Source of the DNA: Neostapfia colusana | Lineage: Eukaryota > Streptophyta > Magnoliopsida > Poales > Poaceae | Reading direction: 5' to 3' | Length of the DNA: 64,000 nt | NCBI GenBank assembly: GCA_030760725.1 | Contig: JASWHV010000010.1 | Location: forward strand, 31,997,760 to 32,061,759 | Part shown: positions 43,401-55,537 of the stretch, in pieces | Layout: every line of letters begins with the position of its first letter | Position numbering within the stretch: the first letter of the stretch is position 1 | The notes under the pieces: model-generated | What the model was told of the DNA's origin: nothing | Database searches by the model: none | The model's input: the letters and a program-made list of their open reading frames with translations, nothing else | Made by a program: the position numbers and the translations under genes

Positions 43401-44442
43401 ATTTCGGGATTTGGTGGGAGCTCGGCCTCAAGAAACCAGAAGCTTTCCCGGCGAAATACTCCCTCGACAGCCCATGAAATGAAGAACGGTAGGGACTAGA
43501 AGAATCAGCACCTTAAGGCGGTCCTTTCTTGTGTGGCTCGTCGGGCACGAGCACGCCTGTGCTGGCCGGACGCCGGCGATCAGAGAGGGCGGCGTTTCTG
43601 TGCTCGCGCGGAAACGAGGAAGGAGCTCGGTAGGGGGGGGGGGTTCTCGTTTGGAAAGCAGGAGGAAGGCGGTGTGGGCTGTGCGCTGGCCTTTAAGCCG
43701 CGGTTTGGCACCGTGAGGTGGCCGATTGCTGCCTCGGTGGCTCGCCGCCGTTCCCTGGCTTGCGCGCGAAGTCGGGGTCGGCTGCAGCAACCGACTGCCC
43801 CTCATGTGTGCCACTGACCTGTGGGCCTCCCCCTTTCTTCTTTTTCCCTAATATTTCTTTTCTGTTTCTGTTAATTATCCCACCAGCTACTCACAATTTA
43901 ATGTGAGACTTAGCTCCCAAGTCTTTGTTTGAATTTGAATTCTCAAATTCAAACTTTGTTTGGTTAAATGTGCTTCATATTTAAACTGAAATTCAAATTC
44001 AGTTTTGAATTCTTGCAAATTTAGCTCTTGACAAGATGAGCTCCAATGGAGATGAAAATTGGTGAGCTTACTCAGAAAAATGTGCTGAGTTTGAATATGA
44101 AGCTAACTTTTGAATTTGAGTGGTGAAAGTTGCTGCAATTTGAATTCACATTCAAATTGGCCTCTTTTTCAATCACCTCCAAAAGTGCCTCAAAAAGTGT
44201 TGGATTTACATGAAATTTGGCTTGAACCTTCCCCAGACTTTTCAAGTCCTAGGGGTGAGCTCAAGCTCTCATGTTCATGTGTAGAAATTCTACTTTGTGA
44301 AAGTGTAGACTTTCCCCTCTAATTACCCTTTTGATGGAGGTTACTTGCTCTTCACACTTTTTCCTAAGATATACACAATAAAAACTGTGGTGTTGTGAGG
44401 TGAAGAGAAAATTTTGCAAGTCCCTTTTCTTGGGCTTTTACA
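40445..44442 (-). repeat. 5' LTR of C
   Basis: 3998 bp; matches the 3' copy end to end. It has 15 bp near 42117-42131 that the 3' copy lacks. The intron-like interval here is about 41904-43511. No clear TATA box; a TTAAAGG-like string lies at the place where D has a TATTTATT string. Confidence 0.93.
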
Positions 44443-44447
44443 AGCAT
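44443..44447. repeat. Right target duplication of C (AGCAT)
   Basis: Follows the TTTTACA terminus of C; A2 pol resumes in frame with GAG at 44448. Confidence 0.92.
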
Positions 44448-46256
44448 GAGCTTAACTATCCTACGCATGACTTAGAGTTAGCAGCAGTGGTGCATGCATT
44501 GAAGATTTGGAGACACTATATCCTTGGTCATCGATGTGAGATCTATACAGATCATAAAAGCCTCAAGTACATATTTACACAAATGGACTTGAATTTGAGG
44601 CAGCGTCGATGGTTAGAACTCATTAAGGATTATGATGTAAGAATCAACTACCACCCCGGGAAGGCCAATGTAGTAGCTGACGCATTGAGCAGAAAGAGAG
44701 CATGCCACCAACTCACGGTTCGGGAGCTACCACCCGAACTTCGAAAGGAGTTCGAACGGTTACACCTCGGATTCTTGAATAACATGGAAATAATGAAGAT
44801 CCACTCCTCATTGGAGCAAGAAATAAGAGAGGGCCAAGCAACGGACGACGGGATCAAGGAGATCAAGGAAAGAATCCGACAAGGGATAGAAAAGGATTTC
44901 AAAGAGGATGAAAAGGGTACGCTTTGGCTAGGAAAAAGGATTTGTGTGCCAAACATAAGACACCTTCGTGACATGATATTGAAGGAGGCACATGATTCAC
45001 CCTATTCCATACATCCAGGGAGCACCAAAATGTACAAAGACTTGAAAACTTGCTATTGGTGGGATGGTATGAAGAGGGATATAGCCGAATACGTTGCCCT
45101 ATGCGACACATGCCAACGGGTAAAGGCCGAACATCAAAAACCCGCTGGGTTGTTGCAACCTTTGAAAATACCTGAATGGAAATGGGAGGACATCAGTATG
45201 GACTTTATTGTCGGATTGCCAAGAACTCAGTCAGGATACGACTCCATCTGGGTCATTGTGGACCGATTGACGAAAACCACCCATTTTCTCCCTGTAAAGA
45301 TCAGTTACAATGTAGCACAATTGGCAGAATTGTACATGCAGCAGATCGTGTGCCGTCATGGAATTCCGAAGAGGATAGTCTCAGATCGAGGTTCTCAGTT
45401 TACCTCTAGATTTTGGAGGAAGCTGCAGAAAGCCATGGGTACACGACTTGATTTTAGCTCCGCCTATCACCCACAAACAGATGGGCAAACCGAGAGGACG
45501 AACCAAATTTTGGAAGACATGCTGAGAGCTTGCGCCTTGAAACGTGGGCGTAGTTGGGATAGGAGTTTACCGTATGCCGAGGTCTCCTATAACAACAGCT
45601 ATCAAGCTAGCTTGAAGATGTCGCCTTTTGAAGCCTTATATGGTAGACGGTGTAGAACGCCGCTGTTCTGGAACGAGACTGGAGAGAACCAGGTGTTTGG
45701 ACCAGAAGTACTACAAGAGGCTGAAAAGCAAGTCCAAACGATACGGGAGAACTTAAAGGCTGCTCAGTCACGACAGAAAGGCTATGCGGACAATAGGCGT
45801 AGGAAGTTGACCTTTGAATTAGGAGACTTCGTATACCTTAAGGTATCACCTATCCGAGGCCAACGACGTTTTAACGTCAAAGGCAAACTAGTGCCTCGCT
45901 ACATCGGACCATTTAAGATTTTGGACAAGCGAGGAGAAGTAGCCTATCAACTAGAGCTCCCAAACCACCTCTCCGACGTACATGACGTGTTTCATGTATC
46001 CCAGCTCAAGAAGTGCTTGAGAGTACCAGAGGAACAAGTGTCGATGGGAGAACTTGAACTTCAAGAGGACCTGACTTACGCAGAACACCCTTTCCGAATC
46101 TTGGACGTAAAGGAAAGGGTCACCCGAAACAAGGTGATTCGATGGAGCAAGGTACAATGGAGCCATCACACTGAAGCTGAAGCCACATGGGAGCGAGAAG
46201 AGGATATCAAGGCAGAATTTCCCCATCTATTTTCTACAAACGAATCTCGAGGGTGA
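44448..46256 (+). pseudogene. A2 pol, second part (RNase H, integrase, chromodomain)
   Basis: Open for about 600 codons after the C insertion. It holds the rest of RNase H ([16 protein letters not shown]), the integrase zinc finger (HPGSTKMY...CDTCQRV), the D, D35E core ([25 protein letters not shown]), the GPY/F-like region and a chromodomain ending [15 protein letters not shown], stop at 46254-46256. This part has no internal stop. The apparent start of the frame upstream (44400) is LTR sequence of C and not native. It is part of a broken gene because of the C insertion, the upstream stops and the RT change. Confidence 0.92.
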
Positions 46257-46280
46257 GATTCAATTTAAGGGGGGTAGATT
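46243..46280 (+). promoter_or_regulatory. A2 stem-loop and polypurine tract
   Basis: Arms AATCTC (46243-46248) and GAGATT (46255-46260) overlap the pol stop. TTTAAGGGGGGTAGATT then abuts the 3' LTR at 46281. The inner C-G pair found in the other elements is lost here by a C-to-T change. Confidence 0.8.
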
Positions 46281-47067
46281 TGTGACACCCTCATCTCGGT
46301 TGTCAGCATATGTTCGTATCCTATGAAACGGAAACATTTTAATGGAAAATAGGGACAGAAAGAGTTATCAAAAGAATAGCCAATAAAGCCCTTAGAGTGC
46401 GTCAAAGGCAACTTCCGCGGCCAGCAGGCCACGTGGCGTGATCGGAGCTCATCCCTGCGAAGTGGGGAGAGGCCGCCGCCAAGCTGGCTACGTGGCAGGC
46501 TCGGGACTCATCTCCGCAAAGGGGAGAGGTCCGATCCTGTGGGACACATGTTGCCCATGGAGCTAGCCTCTGCGAAAGAAGCAAAGGCATTTCCGCAGGA
46601 CACGTGTCATCCTCAGAGCTAGTCCTCGCGGAAATTAGAGGACTATCCGCGCGGGGTACGTGTCGATCTCGGAGCTCACCTGCGAGAGGTCCTGTTCTAT
46701 TGGACACGCGTTGACCGCGGGGCATGTCCCTGAGGAAAGAAGAAGAGGAAGACCGGCGCCAACACGTGGCGTGCGTGGAGCTCATCTCCGAAGAAGAGGA
46801 AGGTCTCGCTCGTGACACACGGCACAACCGGAGCTCATCTTTGCGGGAGAAGAGATACCAGGCCCGGAGGACACGTGGAACTTCCGGAGCTCTTCACCAC
46901 GGAAGTAACGAGTCTGGAGCAGTTTTTATGCGTAAAGATACCGGTACGCAACGGAAACTGATCTAAACTCCACGATGTTACCGAAGATAAGACGTCAGGA
47001 TCTAACAAAGATCTGAAAAATACTATTATTCGGGATCCAATCAGATTAAGACTCTTCTCTTCCCAAT

Positions 47068-47076
47068 TATAAATAG
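47068..47076 (+). promoter_or_regulatory. TATA box of A2 3' LTR
   Basis: TATAAATAG, about 788 bp into the LTR as in the 5' copy. Could drive read-through into D in antisense. Confidence 0.7.
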
Positions 47077-47228
47077 AACCCAAAACCTCTGGCCGAAACC
47101 ACGAACTTCTCTTTCAACTCCTGAGCCGACGACTTAGAGCCCTAGCCCTAACTCGCCGAGCAAAACATCGCCGAAGCACAACAAGGGAGATCATCGGAAG
47201 AGGACCTCGAAGACAAGAAGAACGTGAG

Positions 47229-47531
47229 GTAGGATTTCAATACCACCTTACGACGTCATGGTGTTCATCTCTTTGCATCTGTTCTTCGATTCCTTTCGAA
47301 CAGAAGCCTTCTCATGGGCAGAACACTCGATGATCAGTTTGATCTAAAGACAGGATCATCGCCCCGTTCGTCTTTGATATGAACACCTCTGACCATGCAA
47401 GCCATGCAAGAACACGTACAGATCAATCTAATAAAAGACTAATCGTAGGATAGCATGCATGTGCATCAAGTTTAAGGTTTGCGCACGATATTGATTGCGG
47501 TGAATCTTGTATGCACGTGAATCCTACATAG
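47229..47531 (+). other. Intron-like GT...AG segment in A2 3' LTR
   Basis: Same 303-bp segment as at 1938-2240, with identical ends and a few substitutions. Its presence in both A2 LTRs and absence from both A1 LTRs makes it a property of the element copy, not of one LTR. Confidence 0.6.
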
Positions 47532-48027
47532 CAGGACAAACTCAGGAAGATGTCTACGACGAGCTGCAGCAACAAGGTTTTGAGAATCAAGGACAACCGG
47601 AACCGCAAGAACAAGGCAAGTGTTCCTTGACCATGTTGATCCTATGTTTTGGGTAAAACTGTTTTGTTTTGCGAAAGTTGTGCGTGCTGAGTCAAACATG
47701 ATGGGAAACCCTTTTTTACAGGAGTTTACTAGTTTTGGTTAAACCATCCTTGTCGCTTGGGAAGTTTATGAGTTGGGTATGGTTTTTGCTTTATGCTTCG
47801 CTGAGTCCATGGGATTGGGAAGCGAGATAGATGTGTCTAGCTAACTGCACTCGTAATGATAATGAGAAACTGATGAGGTTAATGAACATGGATCGGAGGG
47901 AGATCTAGGCAAGCCTGGGTTTGTGAAGGAGGTAGCATGAGATGGTGGTTTTACTTGCCATAGATCTAAGGACCGGTTCATGCATGCACATGCCAGGATA
48001 ACAGTGCCACCACAAGGCCAAGTATGG

Positions 48028-51000
48028 TGACACGACCCCACTGGTCCTGTCGAGCCAGGATCACGCTGAGGGGTGCTGCGTTGCACAGCACCGTATAACA
48101 CACGTCAAAGGTACAAAGCGGAAGCGGAAGCTTTATTACATAAACAAGTTTATTAACATGTTTACATCAAAATAAGTTTAGTCCACACTCGCGGGCGTAG
48201 ACTAAGCATCAAGTGCACGTTCAGCCCTCGAACGTGTCCTTGCTAGCACACACGCACACTAACTCTGCGGCGTGCACGACTCCCACTCGACGGGGTTCCC
48301 CTCCTGGGGTTCCGTCTCCTCTTCGGGAGTCCCTTCCTCATAGAACCCTGCAAAAGCTTCAAACACAAGCAGTGAGCACGAAGGCTCAGCAAGTCTGACC
48401 CGTCTCACCTAAACATGGAACTTCTACATGAGGGTAATGGGTTGCATGAGGTAAAAATCATTTGCAAGGACTCGCCTAATTAGTAGAACCTTACTTTCAA
48501 GTTTTAGCAGCAGGTTGTGGAGAACCTTACGCTAAGGCACATGAGAGAGCCGCAATCAAACAAGAAACGCATTTCTCTCATGTACTTTGCCCAAAGTTGA
48601 AAAGAACTTTAGTTAGCACTAAGCTACAGCATATCATTAACAATCAATATCCAGCTTTCAATCAGCAACATTTTAACATGTAACTAGCCTGTTCTTTCTA
48701 CGTCACGGTACAGTGAACAAGTGGTACTCACTGACCGCGAGGGACGGCGATTATAATCGATTTACACCTGCAGGGTTACCCGAACAACCCGTCACGTACG
48801 CCCGTACTCGATTTTTCCTACAACAACCATCACGGACGACGTACGCGACTACCTTTCACCCGTTAGCCAAATATTGAACCGGTCCCATCGTCCCGAGCAA
48901 GAGGTCCCTGCACGCGCATCTCTTTGCCGCCAGCTGATTTACACCTCGAGCTCTCAACCTACCCTCTGAACGACGGGCAATGCCTCAATACCCAGCTACC
49001 CGAGTTACATCAGTTTCCCGGTTCCCATATAGCCGGTAGGTCTTCGGTACTGTTCTAGCTTGTTCAACAGGCCCGCACACGGCTCGGTCCTCAATCGACA
49101 CAAGCGGAGCTACAGCACACAGGCCCCAAAGTCCTGCTGCCCTTACTCTCCGCTCGGTCTCATTTTCTTGCCATGTGTATCATGTGCTATCTCTACCCGA
49201 GCAATGTGCCTCTAGCCTATTCTCGTGAGTAGTTCCAACTACTCGACTTGTACCGAATCCTACTCTATCCTAGCAATGCAGTGGCTAACGAGGTTTTCAA
49301 TCCTAAACCCAACCCATGGTTATCTTGGCTGTGCAGTTGGGTTTCCAATCAAGACTCTAATGCACAGAACAATATTCAAAGATGTGCTCAAAACAATAAA
49401 CATTTGTAAAAAGGTTAATGCAAACCGGGGCTTGCCTTGCTGCTCTTGGTCGTAGGCTAGCTGTTCCTCCGGAGTAACGAAGTCTAGGACTTCGGGTTCC
49501 TCCTCGACCTTAGCGACTACATGATAAGAACATTGTATGTATTAATTTAAATGCATTTGTATTAACTTTGAAGTTGTGAAGTCTATAACCCTTGCTAGAC
49601 AGACCTAATGATTGTGAAACTTTTACTGTGGCTTGGTTCCAACCTAAACAAAGACTTGGTCAAGTTTTAGTTGCAGCAAAGCTCATTTGAGCCCTCCACA
49701 AATAATTATGTCCTTGACCTTAATTGGAACTCTTAGGGCGTTCTAGAAATTTTTCATGAGACAAACTATGACTTTCTGAAAACTAGATTTTCAGAGGGTT
49801 CTAATGGAGTTGGTCTCACTTAATTTGGAAGTCTCTAACTAGAGATATGAGCTAAACAATTTCAGAGAAAATTTTGAAAATGTTTCTGAACATTTTCTAT
49901 TTTCTCTGGAACAGTTTTACTAATCACACCATTAGGTGGACTAAATGAGCTCAAATGGATTTGAAATTTTTATGGTAGTTCAAGGATATTTTGGTGAACA
50001 TCTCAGCAAAATTTCAGGATTTTCCTCCAAAGGATTCTCCAGTTAAAATTCCTAACAGTTTAAATTTTAAGGAATTAATTCTGGAGAATTAAAGAATTTC
50101 ATGAAGTGAAACTTGATTTTATGGAAAGTACTCAGAGAGCTGAATCCAGCAAAATTTGGTTCACTCAATTTGGAGCTTTCTAGCCAAAGTTATAAGGATT
50201 TGAAGTTTGAACTAAAACTGAAATTCGGGGAAAAGTTTAAACTCTGGCTTGTGGGCCCCGCACGCAGTGCGTCGTCTTCCTCCTCGCGCCAACTGCACAG
50301 CGGCGGCGTTCTCCGGCGACCCTCACCGGAACTGAGTTCCCGGCCACCCCCTGGCCCGAAACTTGCCGCCTGCCCCTTTTCCGACCCCCTGGACTCGATG
50401 GTAGGGTCGCCGGCCGCCGGCGATGATCGGAAACCTGCGCGCACCGGTGACAGCACCTGCTAGGGTTCCGGTGAGGTCGGTCCCGCTCTCTCGTGCATCA
50501 AATCGACCGGAAATCGGTCGGAGAGCATCAGTAGGGCATGGGAAACACGAACTAGGGCTGGGTGGAAGCTAGAAATAGCGGCAACTAGGCTCTCGACGGT
50601 GAGCCGAGGTGTTCAGCCATGGCGGCGGGGAAAACGGCCATACCATGGCCGATGCTCGATGGTTTTCCCTAATTCCAGTTCGAGCGTGGGCGCTAGCGTG
50701 CATAGAAGCTACTAGGTAACGAGCTCGTCCAACCTTCGTGCATAGAGCACGAATTCCACCCGAAGGTGACCTCGGTTCTTATGAACTGATCAACAGTAAA
50801 TTTGGAAATTCTCGGCCGAGGGTTGATCAATCGCCAAATGGCTTTCGGCTACTCCATCTACATACAATCACGCACCTTTCTTGTGTAGAGAAGAGGGCGT
50901 GACAACGGCTGTGCCGTGCTGTCCACGGGAGCCCGATCGGCGGCGATGTTCGGCTCGCCGGAGAAATGGCTCGGACAGCTCGAGGAAGCTTGCTCACTGG

Positions 51001-51945
51001 CCAACACGGAGTGTGGGAGGTTGCTCACGATCCCTTGGTGCCGTTTTGCTGTGGAGGAGGCTGTGCTTTGCGAGCGATCGGCTTGATCAAGCGGGAGCTC
51101 GAGCGGCGGCGATGGCAGTGGAAAAACAGGTCGTGCACGTCGGCAGCTCGGGGAATGGCGACTGAAGCACGCCGGGGAGGGAATAAATAGCCCGGCGGCT
51201 GGCCTCCGGCTTGGGGCGCGCAGCAGGAGCTGGCGCCGGCTGCCCCCCTTCGGTGGCGCGCGCGCACAGCAGCCGGGAACTGACTGAACTGTGTTTCAGT
51301 CGGTTTGTTTTGAGGCAGAGGCTGACATGTGGGTCCCACCCCTCTTTTAACCTCTGAAATTTACTCCTAACAGCTGTGGTAAACAGTGAACCCTATTCTA
51401 CCCTTGGCAATTCAAATTATTCACCCAAGAGCCATTTGAATTGATCAAAGTTCAAATGAGGTTTGGTTTGAATGAATTTCAGCACAAGTTCAGTTTGAAA
51501 TTCAAATAAAGTTTGAATTTCTCCCCCTTAGCTCATGTCAAGATCAACTCCAAATGGAGTAAAAATTGGTGTGTGAGCTCACAAAAATGTGCTGAGTAAG
51601 AATATGCCTTCCACTTTCAAATTCATGGTATAAAAACAGTTTGAATTTGAATATGTTTTCAAACTGCCCTCCTCCTATCTATACCCAAAATGACCTCAAA
51701 AAGGTTTTGAATTTGGGTGAAACTTGGCATGGACATCCTTAGCAAAGTGTAGGAGTTTTCATATGTCCATCCCATCTATATCACATGTGGGAAATACCAC
51801 TTTTGCAATGTGTGAGTTTGTTCTCTAATGAGCATGTTGATAATTGTTACTTGCTTTTCATTTGTGTTCATCATTCTTGCTCAAATGAGGTGTGTGGTGT
51901 GGTGATGAACACTACAAATGGGTGTCAAAAACTGAGGCCCTTACA
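48028..51945 (-). repeat. 3' LTR of D
   Basis: 3918 bp, from TGTAAGGGCC at 51945 to GGGTCGTGTCA at 48028 on the minus strand. The U3 has GTGGGTCCCAC (51329-51339) and a weak TATA-like TATTTATT (51182-51189). A candidate intron runs 50875-49517 (AAG|GTGCGT donor, CATGTAG acceptor), and AG|GCAAGC lies at 49435. Much of 49500-50220 is AT-rich. Small ORFs in the GC-rich part (50190-51340) are not conserved. Confidence 0.9.
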
Positions 51946-51980
51946 TTCCTCCCCCCTTAAAAGAATCTCGTCCCGAGATT
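51946..51980 (-). promoter_or_regulatory. D polypurine tract and stem-loop
   Basis: TTTTAAGGGGGGAGGAAT on the minus strand against the LTR; arms AATCTCG and CGAGATT at 51964-51980. Confidence 0.82.
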
Positions 51981-52014
51981 ATAAGGCGAAAATGAGAGAG
52001 AGGACGGTGGAAAA

Positions 52015-55000
52015 TTACCGGATATGCGACGTGAAAAAGTCGGGGTAGTTAGTGCGAAGGAATTCTTCGCTCTCCCATGTCGCTTCGTCCATGGAGTGAT
52101 TACTCCACAGAACCTTGTAGAACCACAACGTACGGTTGCGTGTGGTTCGGGCCTTCTCATCAATAATCTGCACCGGTTCCTCCTGATAGGTGAGATCCGG
52201 TTGCAGTTCTTCAATGTCTTCCAGCTGAACGGTAGTTGATAGCTTGAGACACTTCCTTAGCTGGGAAATGTGAAAGACGTCGTGCACACCGGAAAATGCT
52301 TCTGGTAATTTTAGCCGGTATGCCACCGATCCACATCTTTCGGTAATCTGAAATGGACCGATGAATCGGGGTGCTAACTTTCCCCTCACCCGAAATCTGT
52401 TTACGCCCTTCATTGGAGACACCCGTAGATATACGTGATCCCCAACTTCGAATTGTAATGGGCGCCTTCTCCGATCCGCATACTGTTTCTGACGGGATTG
52501 AGCGGCTTTTAGGTTCGCTTGAATCAGTCGAACCTTTTCTTCCGCGTTGTTGACAAGGTCAATCCCGAAGATAACCCTTTCGCCAGACTCACACCAGTTC
52601 AATGGTGTGCGGCATTTTCTCCCGTATAGCGCCTCGTAGGGCGCCATCTTGATGCTGGCTTGGTACCCATTGTTGTACGAGAACTCGGCTAACGGCAAGT
52701 GATCATCCCAATTCTTGCCGTGGTCGATAGCGCAAGCTCGTAGCATGTCTTCTAGGATTTGATTTACCCGCTCAGTTTGTCCATCCGTCTGCGGGTGGTA
52801 GGCTGAACTACGGATCAGCTTCGTCCCCAAGGCAGCGTGTAGCTGCTCCCAAAAACGGGACACAAATAAAGTGCCCCGATCCGAAATGATAGTACGGGGT
52901 ACGCCGTACAAGCATAGGATCCGTGAGATGTACAGTTCAGCGTACTTCTTGGCGTTGTAGTTGGTGTTGACCGGGATGAAATGGGCAACTTTGGTGAGCC
53001 GATCGACGATCACCCACACAGAATCATGTTTCTGTAAGGTGGTGGGTAAACCGACGACGAAATCCATGCTCACGTCTTCCCACTTCCAGGCAGGAACGCC
53101 TAGTGGTTGCAGCAGTCCCGGTTTCCGCATATGATCCGCCTTCACCCTTCGACATGTATCACACTCGGACACGTATTTTGCAGTCTCTCGCTTCATCCGT
53201 GTCCACCAAAACTTTCTTTTGAGTTCTTGATACATTTTGTTGCTGCCGGGGTGAATAGAAAATTTTGATAAGTGAGCCTCATCAAAGATTTTCTTCCTTA
53301 ACTCCGGGTTTCGGGGTACGACGATCCGGTCCTTGAACCATAGGACGCCGTCTCCGTCCTTCCGGAAACATTTCAACTCCCCACTGTCTACACGTCTCCG
53401 CAAATGTGACATGCCCTTGTCATTCTTCTGGGCTGCCGCTATCTCTTCACGGATGGTGGGGATCAAAGCTAGGTTGTAGAGAGCTCCATGTGGAATCACA
53501 TGTAGTGGTGGTTCGCTCTCTTCCAACGGTGTGATGGTCAGATTATTGACGTGTGACTTGCGGCTCATTGCATCTGCCACAACGTTTGCCTTGCCCGGAT
53601 GATAATGGATCTCTATCTCGTAATCCTTTATCAGTTCTAACCATCTTCGTTGCCTCATGTTCAGCTCCTTCTGAGTGAATATGTACTTGAGGCTTTTGTG
53701 GTCGGTATATAAATGTACGAGGTTACCGAGTAGGTAGTGCCTCCACATTTTTAGTTCAAGTACCACGGCAGCGAGCTCCAAGTCGTGAGTTGGATAATTT
53801 TGCTCATGATTCCTAAGCTGCCGTGATCCATACGCGACCACTCTTCGGTCTTGCATCAGCACACATCCGAGCCCAATGCCGGATGCATCGCAGTACACAT
53901 CGAACGGTTTTGTTGTGTCTGGCTGCGCCAAAACCGGTGCTGATGTCAGGTGCTTGACTAAAGCCTTGAATGCTGCTTCACATGCTGGACTCCAAACATA
54001 TTTGGTAGCCTTCTTCAGCAGCTCTGTCATTGGCTTGGCAATCATCGAGAAGTTCGGAATGAACCTCCGATAATATCCCGCGAGTCCGAGGAAACTCCGT
54101 ACCTCATGAACGGTTCTCGGGGATTTCCAATTCAGCACTTGCGTGATCTTGCTCGGGTCCACAGCGATACCTTCCGCTGAGATGATATGCCCGAGGAAAG
54201 GCACTTGCGATATCCAAAACTCGCATTTGCTGAACTTTGCGTATAACTTGTGATCCCGCAGCCGTTGCAAGACTATACGCAGATGTTTCTTGTGATCTTC
54301 CTCCGACTTGGAGTATACCAGGATGTCGTCGATGAAGACCACGACAAACTTGTCCAGCTCCGGCATGAACACCGAGTTCATTAAGTACATGAAGTGAGCT
54401 GGAGCATTGGTAAGGCCGAAGGACATGACCAGGTACTCATAAAGTCCGTACCTTGTTGAGAAAGCTGTCTTCGGAATGTCCTCCGCCCTTATCTTAATCT
54501 GATGGTACCCGGATCTTAAATCCATCTTGGAAAAGATCTTTGCTTCGACCAACTGATCAAACAACATGTCGATCCGTGGCAACGGGTACTTATTCTTGAT
54601 GGTTACGGCATTTAATGGGCGGTAGTCCACGCAAAGCCGCAACGTTTCATCGTTCTTCTTGACAAATAATGCCGAACAACCCCATGGGGAGGAGCTCGGC
54701 CTAATAAAACCCTTCTCCAGAAGGTCCGTGAGCTGAGTCTTCAGTTCAGCCAACTCCTTGGGCGCCATCTTGTACGGCCTTCGGGATATTGGCATGGTTC
54801 CCGGTGCAAGTTCAATCTTGAACTCCACCTCTCTATCGGGTGGCATCCCCGGCAAATCGTCCGGGAATACATCCGGGAACTCTCGGACCACTGGAATGTC
54901 TTCCAATCTGATAGTTGTGGACTGATAGACACTTGAAAGTTTTATTTCTGGACTGTCCAGAAATAATGAGTGAGAACCGTGCACCTCTGAGTTTAAGTGC

Positions 55001-55537
55001 ACGACTCGAAGGACGGTGTCTAAAACAGCGCCGTGGCGGGTTAACCACGACATCCCTAGGATGACATCGACCTTCTGTCCCTCTAAGATAATGAGAGACG
55101 TGGGGTACACTCTACCCGCTAAGCATAATGGTGCTTTGGAGACCATTACGCTTGCTGAAATCTTCCCACCCGGTGAACAAATTAAATATGGACTATCGGT
55201 GGGTAGTATTGGCAAGCTGTGTTTAGCAATGAAAGCTTTGCTAATAAAATTATGCGTGGCGCCCGAATCAAATAGTACTATAGCGGGATGCTGGTGGAGT
55301 TGGAACATACCCGCAAGGATTGGCTCGCCCTCCGGCACGTCCTCAATGGCAAGCTGGTGGACAGTGCCGGGCCTAGGGTTTGCCCGCCGCGCATTAGTAG
55401 GGTTCCGGGGTTGATTCCTCCCCGGAAACTGTGGTGCCACTCCGCCGCCTTGCCTCTCCGGGCAACTGCTCGCGAAGTGTCCTGGACGACCACACTTGTA
55501 ACATGTGGCCGCTGCTGGTGGAGTACTCGGGGGACGA
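52015..55537 (-). CDS. D pol and end of gag, open but 5'-truncated by E
   Basis: Open frame of about 1170 codons from the E junction to a stop at 52015-52017. It starts inside gag; the zinc knuckle ([14 protein letters not shown]) is upstream of the first in-frame Met at 55440. Counting from that Met: protease DSG 58-60, RT FIDD about 369-372, RNase H catalytic Asp about 518, integrase zinc finger and D, D35E triad about 793/854/890, then GPY/F-like region and chromodomain (to [14 protein letters not shown]). It is the same length as the matching part of E, with no stops or frameshifts. It would have been functional until E inserted. Confidence 0.92.

Larger units (their letters stand above)
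30026..44442 (-). mobile_element. Element C: complete Ty3/gypsy chromovirus inserted in A2 pol
   Basis: 14,417 bp, minus strand, ends TGTGGCGG...GCTTTTACA, AGCAT duplication. Parts: 3' LTR 30026-34006 (3981 bp), polypurine tract, gag-pol 34073-38601, 1.8-kb leader 38602-40444 with primer site 40430-40441, 5' LTR 40445-44442 (3998 bp). The LTRs differ by about 1-2% by eye and one 15-bp indel near 42117-42131. Belongs to the same broad group as D, E and F. Confidence 0.94.
991..48027 (+). mobile_element. Element A2: Ty3/gypsy chromovirus hosting A1, C and D
   Basis: This plus-strand element begins with TGTGACACCC at 991. Its pieces are 5' LTR 991-3713 plus 26690-26901, leader 26902-27346, gag-pol 27347-30025 plus 44448-46256, and 3' LTR 46281-48027. 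A1 is inserted in the 5' LTR, C in the RNase H region and D in the 3' LTR. Across the C insertion the reading frame continues exactly once one target-duplication copy is removed. The tail of the 3' LTR must lie past the right edge, after D. Both visible LTRs are about 2.9-kb types carrying the 303-bp intron-like segment. Confidence 0.9.
46281..48027 (+). repeat. 3' LTR of A2, truncated by D
   Basis: First 1747 bp of the LTR, up to AAGTATGG where D begins. Contains the ACGTG array (46431-46877), TATAAATAG (47068-47076) and the 303-bp GT...AG segment (47229-47531). The remaining ~1.2 kb should follow D outside the window, preceded by TATGG if the duplication is five bases. Confidence 0.9.
48028..55537 (-). 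mobile_element. Element D: Ty3/gypsy chromovirus, cut by E
   Basis: Minus-strand element starting at its 3' LTR terminus TGACACGACCC (48028) inside the A2 3' LTR. Visible parts: 3' LTR 48028-51945, polypurine tract, and pol plus the end of gag to 55537, where E is inserted. The rest of gag, the leader and the 5' LTR lie beyond E, off the window. The coding part seen has no break. Confidence 0.92.
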